Shown piece by piece: positions 1 to 9,017 of a stretch of DNA of 64,000 nucleotides (its first letter is position 1; every line of letters begins with the position of its first letter). The position numbers were made by a program, and so were the translations under genes. This stretch comes from Brevibacterium yomogidense. GTDB lineage: Bacteria > Actinomycetota > Actinomycetes > Actinomycetales > Brevibacteriaceae. Under the pieces are notes generated by a model. That model worked only from the letters and a program-made list of their open reading frames with translations. It was not told where the DNA came from and ran no database searches. The stretch is taken from the NCBI RefSeq assembly GCF_900163715.1, contig NZ_FWFF01000022.1:25079-89078 (forward strand). The letters run 5' to 3'.

Positions 1-200
1 ATGTGATTGACGGCTTCTCCCTCGTCCACCATCGCCTCTGCGAGACCGGTGAGGGCGAGTCCCGTGACGAGCTGCAGGTATGCGCCGTGCAGCATTCCGG
101 GGGAGACCTTGGGGGCCTTGATGTTCGCGAAGTAGCCGCCGATGATGATGGCCATTCCGAGGAGGTGCAGTACGACTAGGATGAGACGAAGGATTTCCAT
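1..200 (-). CDS. Small integral membrane protein, N-terminal part only
   Basis: The gene runs off the left edge, so only about 66 codons are visible. It begins at an ATG on the minus strand ending at base 200. The peptide opens MEILRLILVVLHLLG and has two hydrophobic stretches, roughly residues 3-24 and 39-57, so it is a membrane protein. There is no obvious ribosome binding site, but TAGACT lies at 213-208, exactly 7 nt before the ATG, which suggests a leaderless mRNA. It is divergent from the tRNA-Gln/glmU unit. I do not recognise a named family and the function is unknown. The reading frame is convincing; the 3' end and length cannot be judged. Confidence 0.7.
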   Translation of the reverse strand, partial: MEILRLILVVLHLLGMAIIIGGYFANIKAPKVSPGMLHGAYLQLVTGLALTGLAEAMVDEGEAVNH

Positions 201-256
201 ACCCCTGAGTCTAGTGGCAGGATTGCACCCAGCGCCCACCCGTCCCGGGAGCGCGG

Positions 257-328
257 TCCGCCCTGGTGTAATGGCAGCACTCCGGCTTTTGGTGCCGTGT
301 GGTCTAGGTTCGAATCCTAGGGGCGGAG
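257..328 (+). tRNA. tRNA-Gln (anticodon TTG)
   Basis: The seven-base acceptor arms TCCGCCC (257-263) and GGGCGGA (321-327) pair fully and are followed by discriminator G. The anticodon loop TTTTGGT (287-293) gives UUG. The T arm CTAGG-TTCGAAT-CCTAG is canonical. CCA is not encoded. It lies 39 nt upstream of glmU; tRNA-Gln next to glmU is a common actinobacterial arrangement. Confidence 0.95.
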
Positions 329-367
329 CGGGATGAATCCATCCGCGATATCCAAGGAGCCCCACAC

Positions 368-1891
368 ATGCCGCAGCACAGCCCGGCAGCCGTGATCGTC
401 CTCGCCGCAGGCGCAGGAACCCGGATGAAGTCGGCCACACCCAAGGTGATGCACCCGATCGCAGGACGGTCTCTCCTCCACCACGCGATCACCGCAGCGG
501 CCGGCACCGGTCCCGAACACCTCGTCGTCGTGCTGCGACACGCGCGCGAGCAGGTGGCCTCGCACGTCGAATCCATCGCCGGAGTCCTCGACCGCTCCGT
601 GCTCGTGGCCGACCAGGACGATGTCCCCGGCACGGGCCGCGCCGCGGAGTGCGCGCTCACCCAGCTCCCCGAGGACATGGACGGCACGGTCGTCGTCACG
701 TACGGCGATGTCCCGCTGCTCACCACCTCCACCCTCTTCGCTCTCGTCGAGCACCACGAAGCGCAGTCCAATGCGGTGACGGTCCTGTCCGCCAACGTCG
801 CGAACCCCGCGGGCTACGGCCGCATCGTGCGCGACGCGGCCGGCGATCTGGAACGGATCGTCGAGCAGAAGGACGCGGATGAGGCAGTCCGCGCGATCGG
901 CGAGATCAACTCCGGGATCTACGCGTTCGAGGCATCCGTGCTGCGCGACGCGCTCGCCCGCGTCGACACGGACAACGCCCAGGGGGAGAAGTACCTCACC
1001 GACGTCATCGGCATCGCGCGCAGCGGTGGCTCCCGCGTCGCAGCGCTCACGACCGACGACGTGTGGCAGGTGGAAGGCGCGAACGACCGCGTGCAGCTCG
1101 CCCAGCTGGGCCGCGAGCTCAACCGTCGCATCGTCGAATCCCACATGCGGGCCGGTGTCACGGTCGTCGATCCGGAGACCACGTGGATCGACTCCGACGT
1201 CGTCCTCGCACCGGATGTCACGATCCAGCCGGGAGTGCAGCTCCACGGCGCCTGCGATATAGCGGCCGATGCCGTCATCGGACCGGACACGACCCTGTCG
1301 GACACGGAGGTGGGAGAGGGCGCCACGGTGATCCGCACCCACGGCTCGCTCGCGGTGATCGGAGCCGGGGCTGCGGTCGGGCCCTTCTCCTACCTGCGGC
1401 CCGGGACGGAACTGGGCGCGAGCGGCAAGCTCGGCGCGTTCGTGGAGACGAAGAACGCGCAGATCGGCGAGGGGTCGAAGGTGCCCCACCTGACCTACGT
1501 CGGCGACGCCACGGTCGGTGAGCACTCGAACATCGGCGCGTCGTCCGTCTTCGTCAACTACGACGGCGTGAAGAAGCAGCGCACGACGATCGGCTCGCAT
1601 GTGCGGATGGGCTCCGACACGATGTACATCGCCCCCGTGACGGTGGGCGACGGCGCATATTCGGGCGCGGGTGCCGTCATCCGCGACGACGTGCCGGCCG
1701 GGGCGCTGGCGATCAAGGAGGGCCGCCAGCGCAACATTGAGGGCTGGGTCGAGAAGAACAGACCAGGGAGTGCCGCCGCGCAGGCGGCACAGCTGGCACA
1801 CGACACTGCGCCGGAATCGACGGCCGCGGACAGCGCGGCGCCGGACCGGGGGACAAGCGCAGACGATGCGGATCGAAATAAGGAGTCCTGA
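368..1891 (+). CDS. glmU: Bifunctional UDP-GlcNAc pyrophosphorylase / GlcN-1-P acetyltransferase GlmU
   Basis: A 507-residue protein making UDP-N-acetylglucosamine for peptidoglycan: it acetylates glucosamine-1-phosphate and then transfers UMP from UTP, in the cytoplasm. The N-terminal uridylyltransferase begins with the nucleotide-binding signature LAAGAGTRMKS (residues 12-22). The C-terminal left-handed beta-helix carries the acetyltransferase signature from YLRPG (about residue 345) through KVPHLTYVGDA (about 371-381), including the catalytic His. A low-complexity Ala/Asp/Ser tail follows from about residue 460. The start is supported by AAGGAG about 9 nt upstream. prs begins 2 nt after the stop, so the two form an operon supplying UDP-GlcNAc and PRPP. 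Confidence 0.97.
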   Translation: MPQHSPAAVIVLAAGAGTRMKSATPKVMHPIAGRSLLHHAITAAAGTGPEHLVVVLRHAREQVASHVESIAGVLDRSVLVADQDDVPGTGRAAECALTQLPEDMDGTVVVTYGDVPLLTTSTLFALVEHHEAQSNAVTVLSANVANPAGYGRIVRDAAGDLERIVEQKDADEAVRAIGEINSGIYAFEASVLRDALARVDTDNAQGEKYLTDVIGIARSGGSRVAALTTDDVWQVEGANDRVQLAQLGRELNRRIVESHMRAGVTVVDPETTWIDSDVVLAPDVTIQPGVQLHGACDIAADAVIGPDTTLSDTEVGEGATVIRTHGSLAVIGAGAAVGPFSYLRPGTELGASGKLGAFVETKNAQIGEGSKVPHLTYVGDATVGEHSNIGASSVFVNYDGVKKQRTTIGSHVRMGSDTMYIAPVTVGDGAYSGAGAVIRDDVPAGALAIKEGRQRNIEGWVEKNRPGSAAAQAAQLAHDTAPESTAADSAAPDRGTSADDADRNKES

Positions 1892-1893
1892 AC

Positions 1894-2874
1894 GTGAGGT
1901 CGATCACCACCGCGGGCGAGAAGAAACTCGTCCTGGTCAGTGGGCGCGCGAACACTGAGCTGGCCGAACAGGTCGCACAGTGCCTCGGCACCGAACTGCT
2001 CCCCACAGACGTCTACAACTTCGCCAACGGCGAGATCTATGTCCGGTTCGGAGAATCCGTCCGCGGCACAGACGTCTTCATCATGCAGTCGCACACGACC
2101 CCCATCAACGAATGGGTCATGGAGCAGCTCATCATGGTCGACGCGCTCAAGCGTGCGTCGGCCAAGAGGATCACCGTCATCGCGCCGTTCTTCCCGTACG
2201 CGCGGCAGGACAAGAAGCACCGCGGCCGTGAGCCCATCTCCGCTCGCCTCATGGCGGACCTCTTCAAGACCGCGGGTGCCGACCGCCTCATCACGGTCGA
2301 CCTCCACACGGCTCAGATCCAGGGCTTCTTCGACGGACCCGTCGATCACCTCGTCGCGCTGCCGATCCTGTCGGACTACGTGAAGGAGAACTACCCCGAG
2401 GACCTCGCGGTCGTCTCGCCCGACGCGGGCCGGATCAAGGTCGCGGAGAACTGGTCGTCCAGCCTGGGCGGCGTCCCCCTGGCGTTCATCCACAAGACGC
2501 GCGACATCACGCGGCCGAATGAGACGAAGGCCAATCGCGTGGTGGGCGAGGTCGAGGGTCGCCACTGCGTGCTCGTCGACGACATGATCGACACCGGCGG
2601 CACCATCGTCCAGGCGGCGGACGCCTGCATGGCGGCGGGGGCCAAGGGCGTCATCATCGTGTCCACCCACGCAGTCTTCTCCGGCCCCGCGGTGGAGCGC
2701 CTCACCAATTCCGTGGCGGAAGAGGTCATCGTCACGAACACGCTTCCGCTCAGCGAGGAGATGATGTTCGACAAACTCACGGTCCTGTCCATCGCTCCGC
2801 TGCTCGCGAGGGCAGTGCACGAGGTGTTCGAGGACGGCTCCGTCACGAGCCTCTTCGAGGGCGACGGCGCCTGA
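1894..2874 (+). CDS. prs: Ribose-phosphate pyrophosphokinase (PRPP synthase)
   Basis: A 326-residue enzyme converting ribose-5-phosphate and ATP to PRPP for purine, pyrimidine, His, Trp and NAD synthesis. The ATP-loop region containing PYARQDKK lies near residues 102-109, and the PRPP-binding DDMIDTGGT motif at residues 229-237. Length is normal for class I bacterial enzymes. The start is GTG; its Shine-Dalgarno AAGGAG sits inside the last codons of glmU, so translation is probably coupled. A perfect hairpin terminator follows 39 nt after the stop. Confidence 0.97.
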   Translation: MRSITTAGEKKLVLVSGRANTELAEQVAQCLGTELLPTDVYNFANGEIYVRFGESVRGTDVFIMQSHTTPINEWVMEQLIMVDALKRASAKRITVIAPFFPYARQDKKHRGREPISARLMADLFKTAGADRLITVDLHTAQIQGFFDGPVDHLVALPILSDYVKENYPEDLAVVSPDAGRIKVAENWSSSLGGVPLAFIHKTRDITRPNETKANRVVGEVEGRHCVLVDDMIDTGGTIVQAADACMAAGAKGVIIVSTHAVFSGPAVERLTNSVAEEVIVTNTLPLSEEMMFDKLTVLSIAPLLARAVHEVFEDGSVTSLFEGDGA

Positions 2875-2912
2875 TCCGGAGCATCCGCATCTGACCGTCC
2901 GCGTGACGGATG

Positions 2913-2947
2913 AGCGGCCGTTCGCCCGGGGAGGGCGAACGGCCGCT
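2913..2947 (+). terminator. Perfect 15-bp hairpin terminator after prs
   Basis: AGCGGCCGTTCGCCC (2913-2927) is perfectly complementary to 2933-2947, with a 5-nt loop. There is no T-run, as is usual for actinobacterial terminators. It closes the glmU-prs unit. A 15-bp tandem duplication (CCGTCCCCGCGGCAG at 2969-2983 and 2984-2998) follows in the same gene-free stretch. Confidence 0.8.
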
Positions 2948-3013
2948 TCGCTGTTCCAGCTGCCGCTGCCGTCCCCGCGGCAGCCGTCCCCGCGGCAGCG
3001 TTCGGCGCCCGCT

Positions 3014-3041
3014 TTGACCGCGTGCGGGGAGTGCGTATGAT
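3014..3041 (+). promoter_or_regulatory. Strong vegetative promoter of rplY
   Basis: TTGACC (3014-3019), a 16-nt spacer and TATGAT (3036-3041) form one of the best sigma-70-like promoters in the window. Initiation near 3048 would give a leader of about 150 nt before rplY. That leader holds a perfect 7-bp stem (GGAGGCC 3062-3068 with GGCCTCC 3074-3080). No other gene occupies 2875-3201. Confidence 0.7.
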
Positions 3042-3201
3042 TGACGGGTTACCTCGGCGAGGGAGGCCCCGACGGCCTCCGTGATCGACGCGGTGCTCAT
3101 GATCCGAACAGGCTGCAGTGCCTCCTGGCCACAGCGTCCCTCGTTCCGGGTGGGTGGGCTGCGTCCGTGCGAGGCGCCACCGCTTGAGAAGGAGAATGAC
3201 C

Positions 3202-3861
3202 ATGGCAGATGCGAAGCTCGACGTCGTCCGTCGCGAAGAATTCGGCAAGGGAGCGGCACGTCGCTTCCGCCGCGAGGGCAAGGTCCCCGCGGTCTTCTAC
3301 GGCCACGGGATCGACCCCATCCACCTGCTGCTCGATGCGCACCCCACGATGCTGGCGCTGCGCACCCCGAACGCGCTGCTGAAGCTCGAGAACCCGGACA
3401 CGGGCAAGAGCGAGCTGGCACTCGTGAAGGACGTGCAGGTCAACCCCGTCACTCGTGAGAACGAGCACCTGGACCTGATCCTCGTCAAGAAGGGCGAGAA
3501 GGTCGAGGTCGAGGTCCCGATCGTGCTCGAGGGCGAAGCGGCGCCCGGCACGATGGTGTCGGTCGACAACCAGTCGCTGCTCATCGAGGCCGACGCCACG
3601 AAGCTGCCGGAGACGATCGAGGTCAGCATCGAGGGCCGCGAGGTCGGCGACCACATCTACGCCGCAGACGTCACGATGCCGTCCGGCTCCACGCTGGTCT
3701 CCGATGCGGAGCTGCTCGTGGTGAACGTGTCCGCCGAGCTGTCGGATGCGGAGCTCGAGGCGGAGCTCGAGACCGACGCGGTCGATGAGGATGCGGCGGA
3801 GTCCACCGGCGAGGAGTCCGGCGACGAGTCCACGGAGGAGAAGCCGTCCGACGACGAGTGA
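3202..3861 (+). CDS. rplY: 50S ribosomal protein L25 (long Ctc/TL5 form)
   Basis: A 219-residue protein of the L25/TL5/CTC family that binds 5S rRNA in the large ribosomal subunit. The N-terminal RNA-binding domain contains REEFGKGAARRFRREG and VPAVFYGHG (about residues 10-35). A beta-rich TL5-type C-terminal domain follows, then an acidic tail of Glu, Asp and Ser over about the last 50 residues, typical of the long actinobacterial form. I chose the second of two in-frame ATGs (3196 and 3202) because GAGAAGGAG lies 7 nt before 3202. The gene stands alone behind a strong promoter, long leader and its own terminator. Ctc proteins are stress-induced in some bacteria; whether this one is cannot be told. 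Confidence 0.95.
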   Translation: MADAKLDVVRREEFGKGAARRFRREGKVPAVFYGHGIDPIHLLLDAHPTMLALRTPNALLKLENPDTGKSELALVKDVQVNPVTRENEHLDLILVKKGEKVEVEVPIVLEGEAAPGTMVSVDNQSLLIEADATKLPETIEVSIEGREVGDHIYAADVTMPSGSTLVSDAELLVVNVSAELSDAELEAELETDAVDEDAAESTGEESGDESTEEKPSDDE

Positions 3862-3919
3862 GGCACGGGAGAGGGCTCCCCACCGGGAGCTGACCACCCA
3901 GGCTCGCGCGTGCACACCT

Positions 3920-3950
3920 GCGGGGCAGGACCGATCCGGTCCTGCCCCGC
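3920..3950 (+). terminator. Hairpin terminator after rplY
   Basis: GCGGGGCAGGACC (3920-3932) pairs perfectly with 3938-3950; one more G-C pair can close the loop to 3 nt. It lies 58 nt after the rplY stop and about 100 nt before pth, so it separates the two transcripts. Confidence 0.75.
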
Positions 3951-4048
3951 AGTGCATGACCCGCGTCGCCCCTCGAGAGCTCCATCACCACAGCAGTCAG
4001 CCCGACCCCGCGACGAGCGGGTCATCACAGAAGGACGGTCGCGTCGCC

Positions 4049-4645
4049 ATGGCATCGGACACCTGGATCATCGTGGGCCTCGGCAATCCGGGCAGCCGGT
4101 ATGAGGCGACCCGCCACAACATCGGCTACCTGGTCGTCGACGAACTACTGCGACGCATGGGCGGGACGCTGACGAAGTCGAAGACCCGCGCACTCGCCGC
4201 GACGGGGAGACTCCCCGGGGCCGGGGGGCTGCCGGGCCCGCGGGCTGTCCTCGTGCGGCCGGCGACCTACATGAATGAGTCGGGGCAGCCGGTGGGACAG
4301 CTCGCCCGCTTCCATTCGGTCGCACCCGACCGCGTGATCGCGATCCACGACGACGTGGACCTCGACTACGATTCCGTTCGTCTCAAGCAGGGCGGCGGAG
4401 AGGGCGGCCACAACGGACTGCGATCTCTCACGAGCCACCTGGGAACGAAGGACTACCTCCGGGTCCGTGCGGGAGTGGGGCGTCCTCCCGGACGCATGGA
4501 CACCGCCGACTACGTGCTGGGGCGCTTCACCTCGCAGGAGCGCACCACTCTGCCGATCTTCGTCTCCGATCTCGCGGACGCGGTGGAGGCCGTCGCGCTC
4601 GAGGGGCTCGAGCCCGCCCAGCAGCGGTTCCACTCACCGCGCTGA
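4049..4645 (+). CDS. pth: Peptidyl-tRNA hydrolase
   Basis: A 198-residue monomeric enzyme that cleaves peptidyl-tRNA released from stalled ribosomes. The family signatures are all present: GLGNPG (residues 10-15, with Asn13), RHNIG with catalytic His23, YMNESG, the HDDVDLD segment with the conserved Asp, and GGGEGGHNGLRSL. The start MASDTW is the most family-like. AAGGA lies 13 nt upstream, a little far, and there is no better in-frame start. The rplY-pth order is widely conserved. The convergent rhomboid gene ends 57 nt downstream. Confidence 0.95.
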   Translation: MASDTWIIVGLGNPGSRYEATRHNIGYLVVDELLRRMGGTLTKSKTRALAATGRLPGAGGLPGPRAVLVRPATYMNESGQPVGQLARFHSVAPDRVIAIHDDVDLDYDSVRLKQGGGEGGHNGLRSLTSHLGTKDYLRVRAGVGRPPGRMDTADYVLGRFTSQERTTLPIFVSDLADAVEAVALEGLEPAQQRFHSPR

Positions 4646-4702
4646 GGCACCCCCGCCGGCAGGAGGCGTCGGCGACCGTCGGAGGGCTCTCGCGGCGCGG
4701 CT

Positions 4703-5323
4703 CTACCGCGACGCGGTCCGGGGCCTCAGGAGCAGAGCTGCGAGTCCACCGCCGATCGCTCCGAAGAGATGGCCCTGCCAGGAGATCCCCGGATGGACGG
4801 GAAGGACTCCCACGAGCATCGAGCCGCCGTAGACGACGAAGACGATCGCGGCGATGATCCCGTACAGGATGCGGTGCGACATGGTCCCAGCGGTGAAGAC
4901 GCGGACGATGAGGTAGGCGAAGTACCCGAAGACGAGTCCGGAGGCTCCGACCGTCAGGGTACCGGGCCATGCGAGCAGCCACGGTCCGATCCCGCCGATC
5001 ACAGTGGCGATCGCCGTCACGGCCCAGAACCTGCGCGCACCCTCTGCGGCGACCAGGCAGCCGAGGACCGCGAACGGCACGGTGTTCGCGATGAGATGGC
5101 CCCACGTCGAGTGGAGGAGCGGGGCGAGGACGACGCCCGGCAGGTGCGTGACGTCCCACGCGCGGATGCCGAGGACCTCGAACCGCCCGGGCAGCAGCAT
5201 ATCCGCGAACTCGATCGCCCACATGAGCGCGATGAGGAGCAGCGGCGGGACCAGGCGCGCGGCGAATGGCGCGCGCGGACGGGTGTCGTCGGGTGTGTGC
5301 GCCATGTCCCCAGTATCCGTCAT
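4703..5323 (-). CDS. Rhomboid-family intramembrane serine protease
   Basis: A 206-residue multi-pass membrane protein. The rhomboid catalytic dyad is visible: Ser128 in GASG (inside a GASGLVFG motif) and His185 in GHLFGAIGG. The upstream HLIANT motif supplies the conserved His and Asn of the oxyanion region. There are about six hydrophobic segments, the first near residues 23-45. Such proteases cleave membrane-anchored substrates within the bilayer; the substrate here is unknown. The start is uncertain: an internal ATG at codon 7 has a GGGGA-like site upstream, the outer ATG does not. It is divergent from mfd across 100 nt. Confidence 0.9.
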   Translation of the reverse strand: MTDTGDMAHTPDDTRPRAPFAARLVPPLLLIALMWAIEFADMLLPGRFEVLGIRAWDVTHLPGVVLAPLLHSTWGHLIANTVPFAVLGCLVAAEGARRFWAVTAIATVIGGIGPWLLAWPGTLTVGASGLVFGYFAYLIVRVFTAGTMSHRILYGIIAAIVFVVYGGSMLVGVLPVHPGISWQGHLFGAIGGGLAALLLRPRTASR

Positions 5324-5423
5324 GAAGCTGGAGGCCCGGTCCGCGCGGACGGCAGTGAAGGCGCGCAGGAGCTGCGGCGACCTGGCGATCAGTCGTGTCC
5401 GCGCCGACGCCTACACTGGACGC

Positions 5424-8400
5424 GTGCTGACTGGATTGAGTGACGCCCTCACGCTGCCCGCATTCGACGATGTCCGGCGAGCGGTGGCCGATCCCGCGTC
5501 GCCGGGCGGCTCCGTGTCCCTGGTGCGCGGACTCCTGCCCGCACTCATCTCGCGCACCGCGAAGACCGGGACCGTCCTGGTGGTCACAGCGACGACGCGT
5601 GAGGCGGAAGACCTCGCACGTGCGCTCGCCGACCACCTGCCGCAGGAATCCGTCGCGGTCTTCCCGTCCTGGGAGACGCTGCCGCATGAGAGGCTCTCGC
5701 CCCGCTCGGACACCGTGGGCGAACGCCTCACGGTGCTGCGCCGGCTCGCCTATCCGGGTGCCGACGGCGATTCCCCGCTGCGGGTCGTCATCGCGCCGGT
5801 GCGCGCTGCGCTGCAGCCGCTCGTCAAGGGACTCGCACACCTCGAACCCGTCGACCTGCGCGTCGGTGACAGGGTCGATCTCACCGAACTGTCCGAAACG
5901 CTGTCCGGGCTCGCGTACACCCGTGTCGACATGGTGTCCCGCCGCGGTGAGTTCGCGGTGCGCGGCGGCATCATCGATGTCTTCCCTCCGACTGCCGAAT
6001 CCGCCCTGCGACTCGAATTCTTCGACGACGAGATCGAGGAGATCCGCCCCTTCGCCGTGGCGGACCAGCGCTCCCAGAACCCCGACCCCGACGGTCCCGC
6101 CCCCCGCCTGTACGCACCGCCGTGCCGGGAGGTCCTGCTCACCGCCAAAGTCCGGGAACGTGCCGCAGCCCTGGCGGAGACGACGCCCGCTGCGGCCGAC
6201 ATGCTGGGCCGCATCGCCGCGGGCGTCGCCGTGGAGGGGATGGAATCGCTCGCGCCGGTCCTCGCGGATGGGATGGAACCCCTCGTCGCGGTCGTGCCGC
6301 AGGACACCCGTGTGCTCGTCGTGGAGCCGGAGAGGGTCGCGCGCCGCGCGGACGACCTGGTCCGCACGTCTGATGAGTTCCTCGCGGCCGCCTGGGAATC
6401 GGCCTCCGACGGCGCGCAGGCCCCTGTCGATCTGTCCGCTGCGAACTTCCGCACCCTCGAGCAGACGCGGGAGGCCGCCGGCGTCCTGAGCCTGCCGTGG
6501 TGGGAGCTGGGCGGCTTCGCAGTCGACGAAGAGCTCACCGCTGCGGGCGACGAGGTCTACACGGTGCCGGCGCGTGAGCCGCGGGGGTACCAGGGCGACG
6601 TCGAGGCGATCCTCGGTGACGTGCGCACGCTGGTGCGGGACGACTGGTCCGTCGTCGTCCTCACGGAGGGCGGCGGTCCGGGCAAGCGGCTCGTCGAGGT
6701 GTTCGCCGACGCCGAGGTCCCCGCAGCCTTCGTCGAGGCTCCGGACTTCACTGCTGCGGGGCGCGTCGAAGTCGCGATCGGGGCCGGCTACGGCGGGTTC
6801 GTCGTGGACGAGCTCAGGCTGGCCGTGCTCACGGAGGCGGACGTGCTCGGCCGTGCGGCCGCCACCTCGACGCGGGACATGCGGAAGCTCCCCGCGCGCC
6901 GCAGGCGCAACCAGGTCGACCCCCTCAACCTGTCGCCCGGCGACCACGTGGTGCACGAGCAGCACGGTGTCGGCCGGTTCGTCGAGATGGTGCAGCGCAC
7001 CGCGGGGAAGGGGAAGGACGCGCACACGCGCGAATACCTGGTCCTCGAGTACGCGCCGTCGAAGCGCGGGCACCCCGGCGACCGGCTGTACGTGCCCTCG
7101 GACGCGCTCGACCAGGTCACCCGGTACGTGGGCGGCGAGAGCCCGACGCTCAACAAGATGGGCGGGTCCGACTGGTCGAAGACGAAGACGCGGGCGCGGA
7201 AGGCGGTCAAGGAGATCGCCGGAGAGCTCGTCCGCCTCTACTCCGCTCGGCAGGCCACGCAGGGCCACGCATTCGGTCCTGACACCCCCTGGCAGCGGGA
7301 GCTCGAGGACGCCTTCCACTACGTCGAGACGCCGGATCAGCTGACGACGATCGATGAGGTCAAGGACGACATGATGAAGTCGGTCCCCATGGACCGGCTG
7401 ATCTGCGGCGACGTGGGCTACGGCAAGACGGAGGTCGCGGTCAGGGCGGCCTTCAAGGCGATCCAGGAGGGCAAGCAGGTCGCGGTGCTCGTCCCCACGA
7501 CGCTGCTCGTGCAGCAGCACCTGGAGACGTTCGCGGAGCGCTACGCGGGCTTCCCCGTGAGTGTGGGGGCCCTGTCGCGCTTCCAGTCGAAGAAGGAATC
7601 GGATCGCGTCGTCGCCGCGATGAAGGACGGGACGATCGACCTCGTCATCGGCACCCACCGACTGCTGTCGGGCGAGATCTCGTTCAAGGACCTGGGCCTC
7701 GTCATCATCGACGAGGAGCAGCGGTTCGGGGTCGAGCACAAGGAGACGCTCAAGGCGATGCGCGCGGACGTCGATGTCCTCGCGATGTCCGCGACGCCCA
7801 TCCCGCGCACGCTCGAGATGGCGGTCACGGGCATCAGGGAGATGTCGACCCTGGCGACTCCGCCGGAAGAGCGCCATCCCGTGCTCACGTACGTGGGACG
7901 GCACGAGGATCGGCAGGTCGCCGCAGCGATCCGGCGCGAGCTCATGCGCGAGGGACAGGTCTTCTACATCCACAACCGGGTGCAGGACATCGACCGGGTG
8001 GCGGGGCGCCTCGCGGAGCTCGTCCCCGAAGCGCGGATCGGGATCGCGCACGGCAAGATGGGCGAGCGACAGCTGGAGCAGATGATCGTCGACTTCTGGG
8101 AGCGGAAGTTCGATGTGCTCGTCTGCACGACGATCGTCGAGACCGGCATCGACATCGCGAACGCGAACACGCTCATCATCGACCGGGCCGACCGCTACGG
8201 ACTCTCGCAGCTCCACCAGCTGCGGGGCCGGGTGGGGCGCGGCCGCGAACGCGCGTACGCGTACTTCCTCTACCCGCCGGACGGCACGCTCACGGAGACG
8301 GCGCACGACCGGCTCAAGACCCTGGCCGAGCACTCCGAGCTGGGCGCGGGGATGCAGGTCGCCATGAAGGACCTCGAGATCCGCGGCGCGGGCAACCTGC

Positions 8401-9017
8401 TGGGCGGTCAGCAGTCCGGGCACATCGAAGGAGTGGGCTTCGACCTCTACATCCGCCTCGTGGGCGAGGCGGTGGCCAACTTCCGCGGTGAGTCGCAGGA
8501 GGAGGAGCCGGAGATGCGCATCGAGCTGCCCGTCGACGCGCACATCCCCACCGACTACGTCGAGCACGAACGGCTGCGGCTCGAGGCGTACCGGAAGCTC
8601 GCCGCCGCCGGGGGAGAAGAGCAGATCCGGTCAGTGCTGGAAGAGCTCACCGACCGCTACGGCACGCCGCCGGACGCGGTGGGAGTGCTGGCGGACGTGG
8701 CTCGTCTGCGCATCCGTGCACGGAAGTCGGGGGTCTCCGACATCGTGAGCCAGGGCAACTTCATCCGCTTCGGTCCGGTGGAGGACCTGCCGGACTCGCA
8801 GATCGCCCGTCTGAAGCGCATGTACCCCAAGTCGCTCATCAAGCCGGCCGTCCGGTCGGTGCTCGTCCCCAAACCCGTGAGTGGGGGCGGATTCGACAGC
8901 AGGGAAGTCGTCGACTCGGAGATCCTCACATGGGCATACCAGTTCCTGGAGGCCATCATGCCGGTCGAGGATGAGGAGACCGAGAGCCTCGAGAGTGCCG
9001 CGAGCGCCTCGTCATGA
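5424..9017 (+). CDS. mfd: Transcription-repair coupling factor Mfd
   Basis: A 1197-residue ATP-dependent translocase that removes stalled RNA polymerase and recruits UvrA for strand-specific repair. Domains in order: a UvrB-like N-terminal region; the CarD-like RNA-polymerase-interaction domain around residue 507 (DHVVHEQHGVGRFVE); a RecG-like helicase with Walker A GDVGYGKTE (about 662) and DEEQ box (about 762); and a C-terminal TRCF domain from about residue 1028. The start is GTG at 5424. It has no ribosome binding site, but TACACT at 5412-5417 lies 6 nt upstream, the spacing expected when transcription begins on the start codon. mazG overlaps the stop by 4 nt. Confidence 0.97.
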   Translation: MLTGLSDALTLPAFDDVRRAVADPASPGGSVSLVRGLLPALISRTAKTGTVLVVTATTREAEDLARALADHLPQESVAVFPSWETLPHERLSPRSDTVGERLTVLRRLAYPGADGDSPLRVVIAPVRAALQPLVKGLAHLEPVDLRVGDRVDLTELSETLSGLAYTRVDMVSRRGEFAVRGGIIDVFPPTAESALRLEFFDDEIEEIRPFAVADQRSQNPDPDGPAPRLYAPPCREVLLTAKVRERAAALAETTPAAADMLGRIAAGVAVEGMESLAPVLADGMEPLVAVVPQDTRVLVVEPERVARRADDLVRTSDEFLAAAWESASDGAQAPVDLSAANFRTLEQTREAAGVLSLPWWELGGFAVDEELTAAGDEVYTVPAREPRGYQGDVEAILGDVRTLVRDDWSVVVLTEGGGPGKRLVEVFADAEVPAAFVEAPDFTAAGRVEVAIGAGYGGFVVDELRLAVLTEADVLGRAAATSTRDMRKLPARRRRNQVDPLNLSPGDHVVHEQHGVGRFVEMVQRTAGKGKDAHTREYLVLEYAPSKRGHPGDRLYVPSDALDQVTRYVGGESPTLNKMGGSDWSKTKTRARKAVKEIAGELVRLYSARQATQGHAFGPDTPWQRELEDAFHYVETPDQLTTIDEVKDDMMKSVPMDRLICGDVGYGKTEVAVRAAFKAIQEGKQVAVLVPTTLLVQQHLETFAERYAGFPVSVGALSRFQSKKESDRVVAAMKDGTIDLVIGTHRLLSGEISFKDLGLVIIDEEQRFGVEHKETLKAMRADVDVLAMSATPIPRTLEMAVTGIREMSTLATPPEERHPVLTYVGRHEDRQVAAAIRRELMREGQVFYIHNRVQDIDRVAGRLAELVPEARIGIAHGKMGERQLEQMIVDFWERKFDVLVCTTIVETGIDIANANTLIIDRADRYGLSQLHQLRGRVGRGRERAYAYFLYPPDGTLTETAHDRLKTLAEHSELGAGMQVAMKDLEIRGAGNLLGGQQSGHIEGVGFDLYIRLVGEAVANFRGESQEEEPEMRIELPVDAHIPTDYVEHERLRLEAYRKLAAAGGEEQIRSVLEELTDRYGTPPDAVGVLADVARLRIRARKSGVSDIVSQGNFIRFGPVEDLPDSQIARLKRMYPKSLIKPAVRSVLVPKPVSGGGFDSREVVDSEILTWAYQFLEAIMPVEDEETESLESAASASS

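Noticed and set aside
317..1801. A 494-codon open frame antisense to glmU
   Set aside because: Shadow of glmU, which has all its catalytic motifs on the plus strand.
2969..2998. Short tandem duplication as a CRISPR-like or attachment site
   Set aside because: Only two adjacent 15-bp copies without spacers, in an intergenic stretch; simple slippage explains it. No CRISPR array or integrase was seen anywhere in the window.
4527..8567. A 1346-codon open frame antisense to pth, the rhomboid gene and mfd
   Set aside because: It is an opposite-strand shadow of the GC-rich mfd gene. It has no domain signature, is rich in Arg, His and Asp as such shadows are, and mfd itself is unmistakable.
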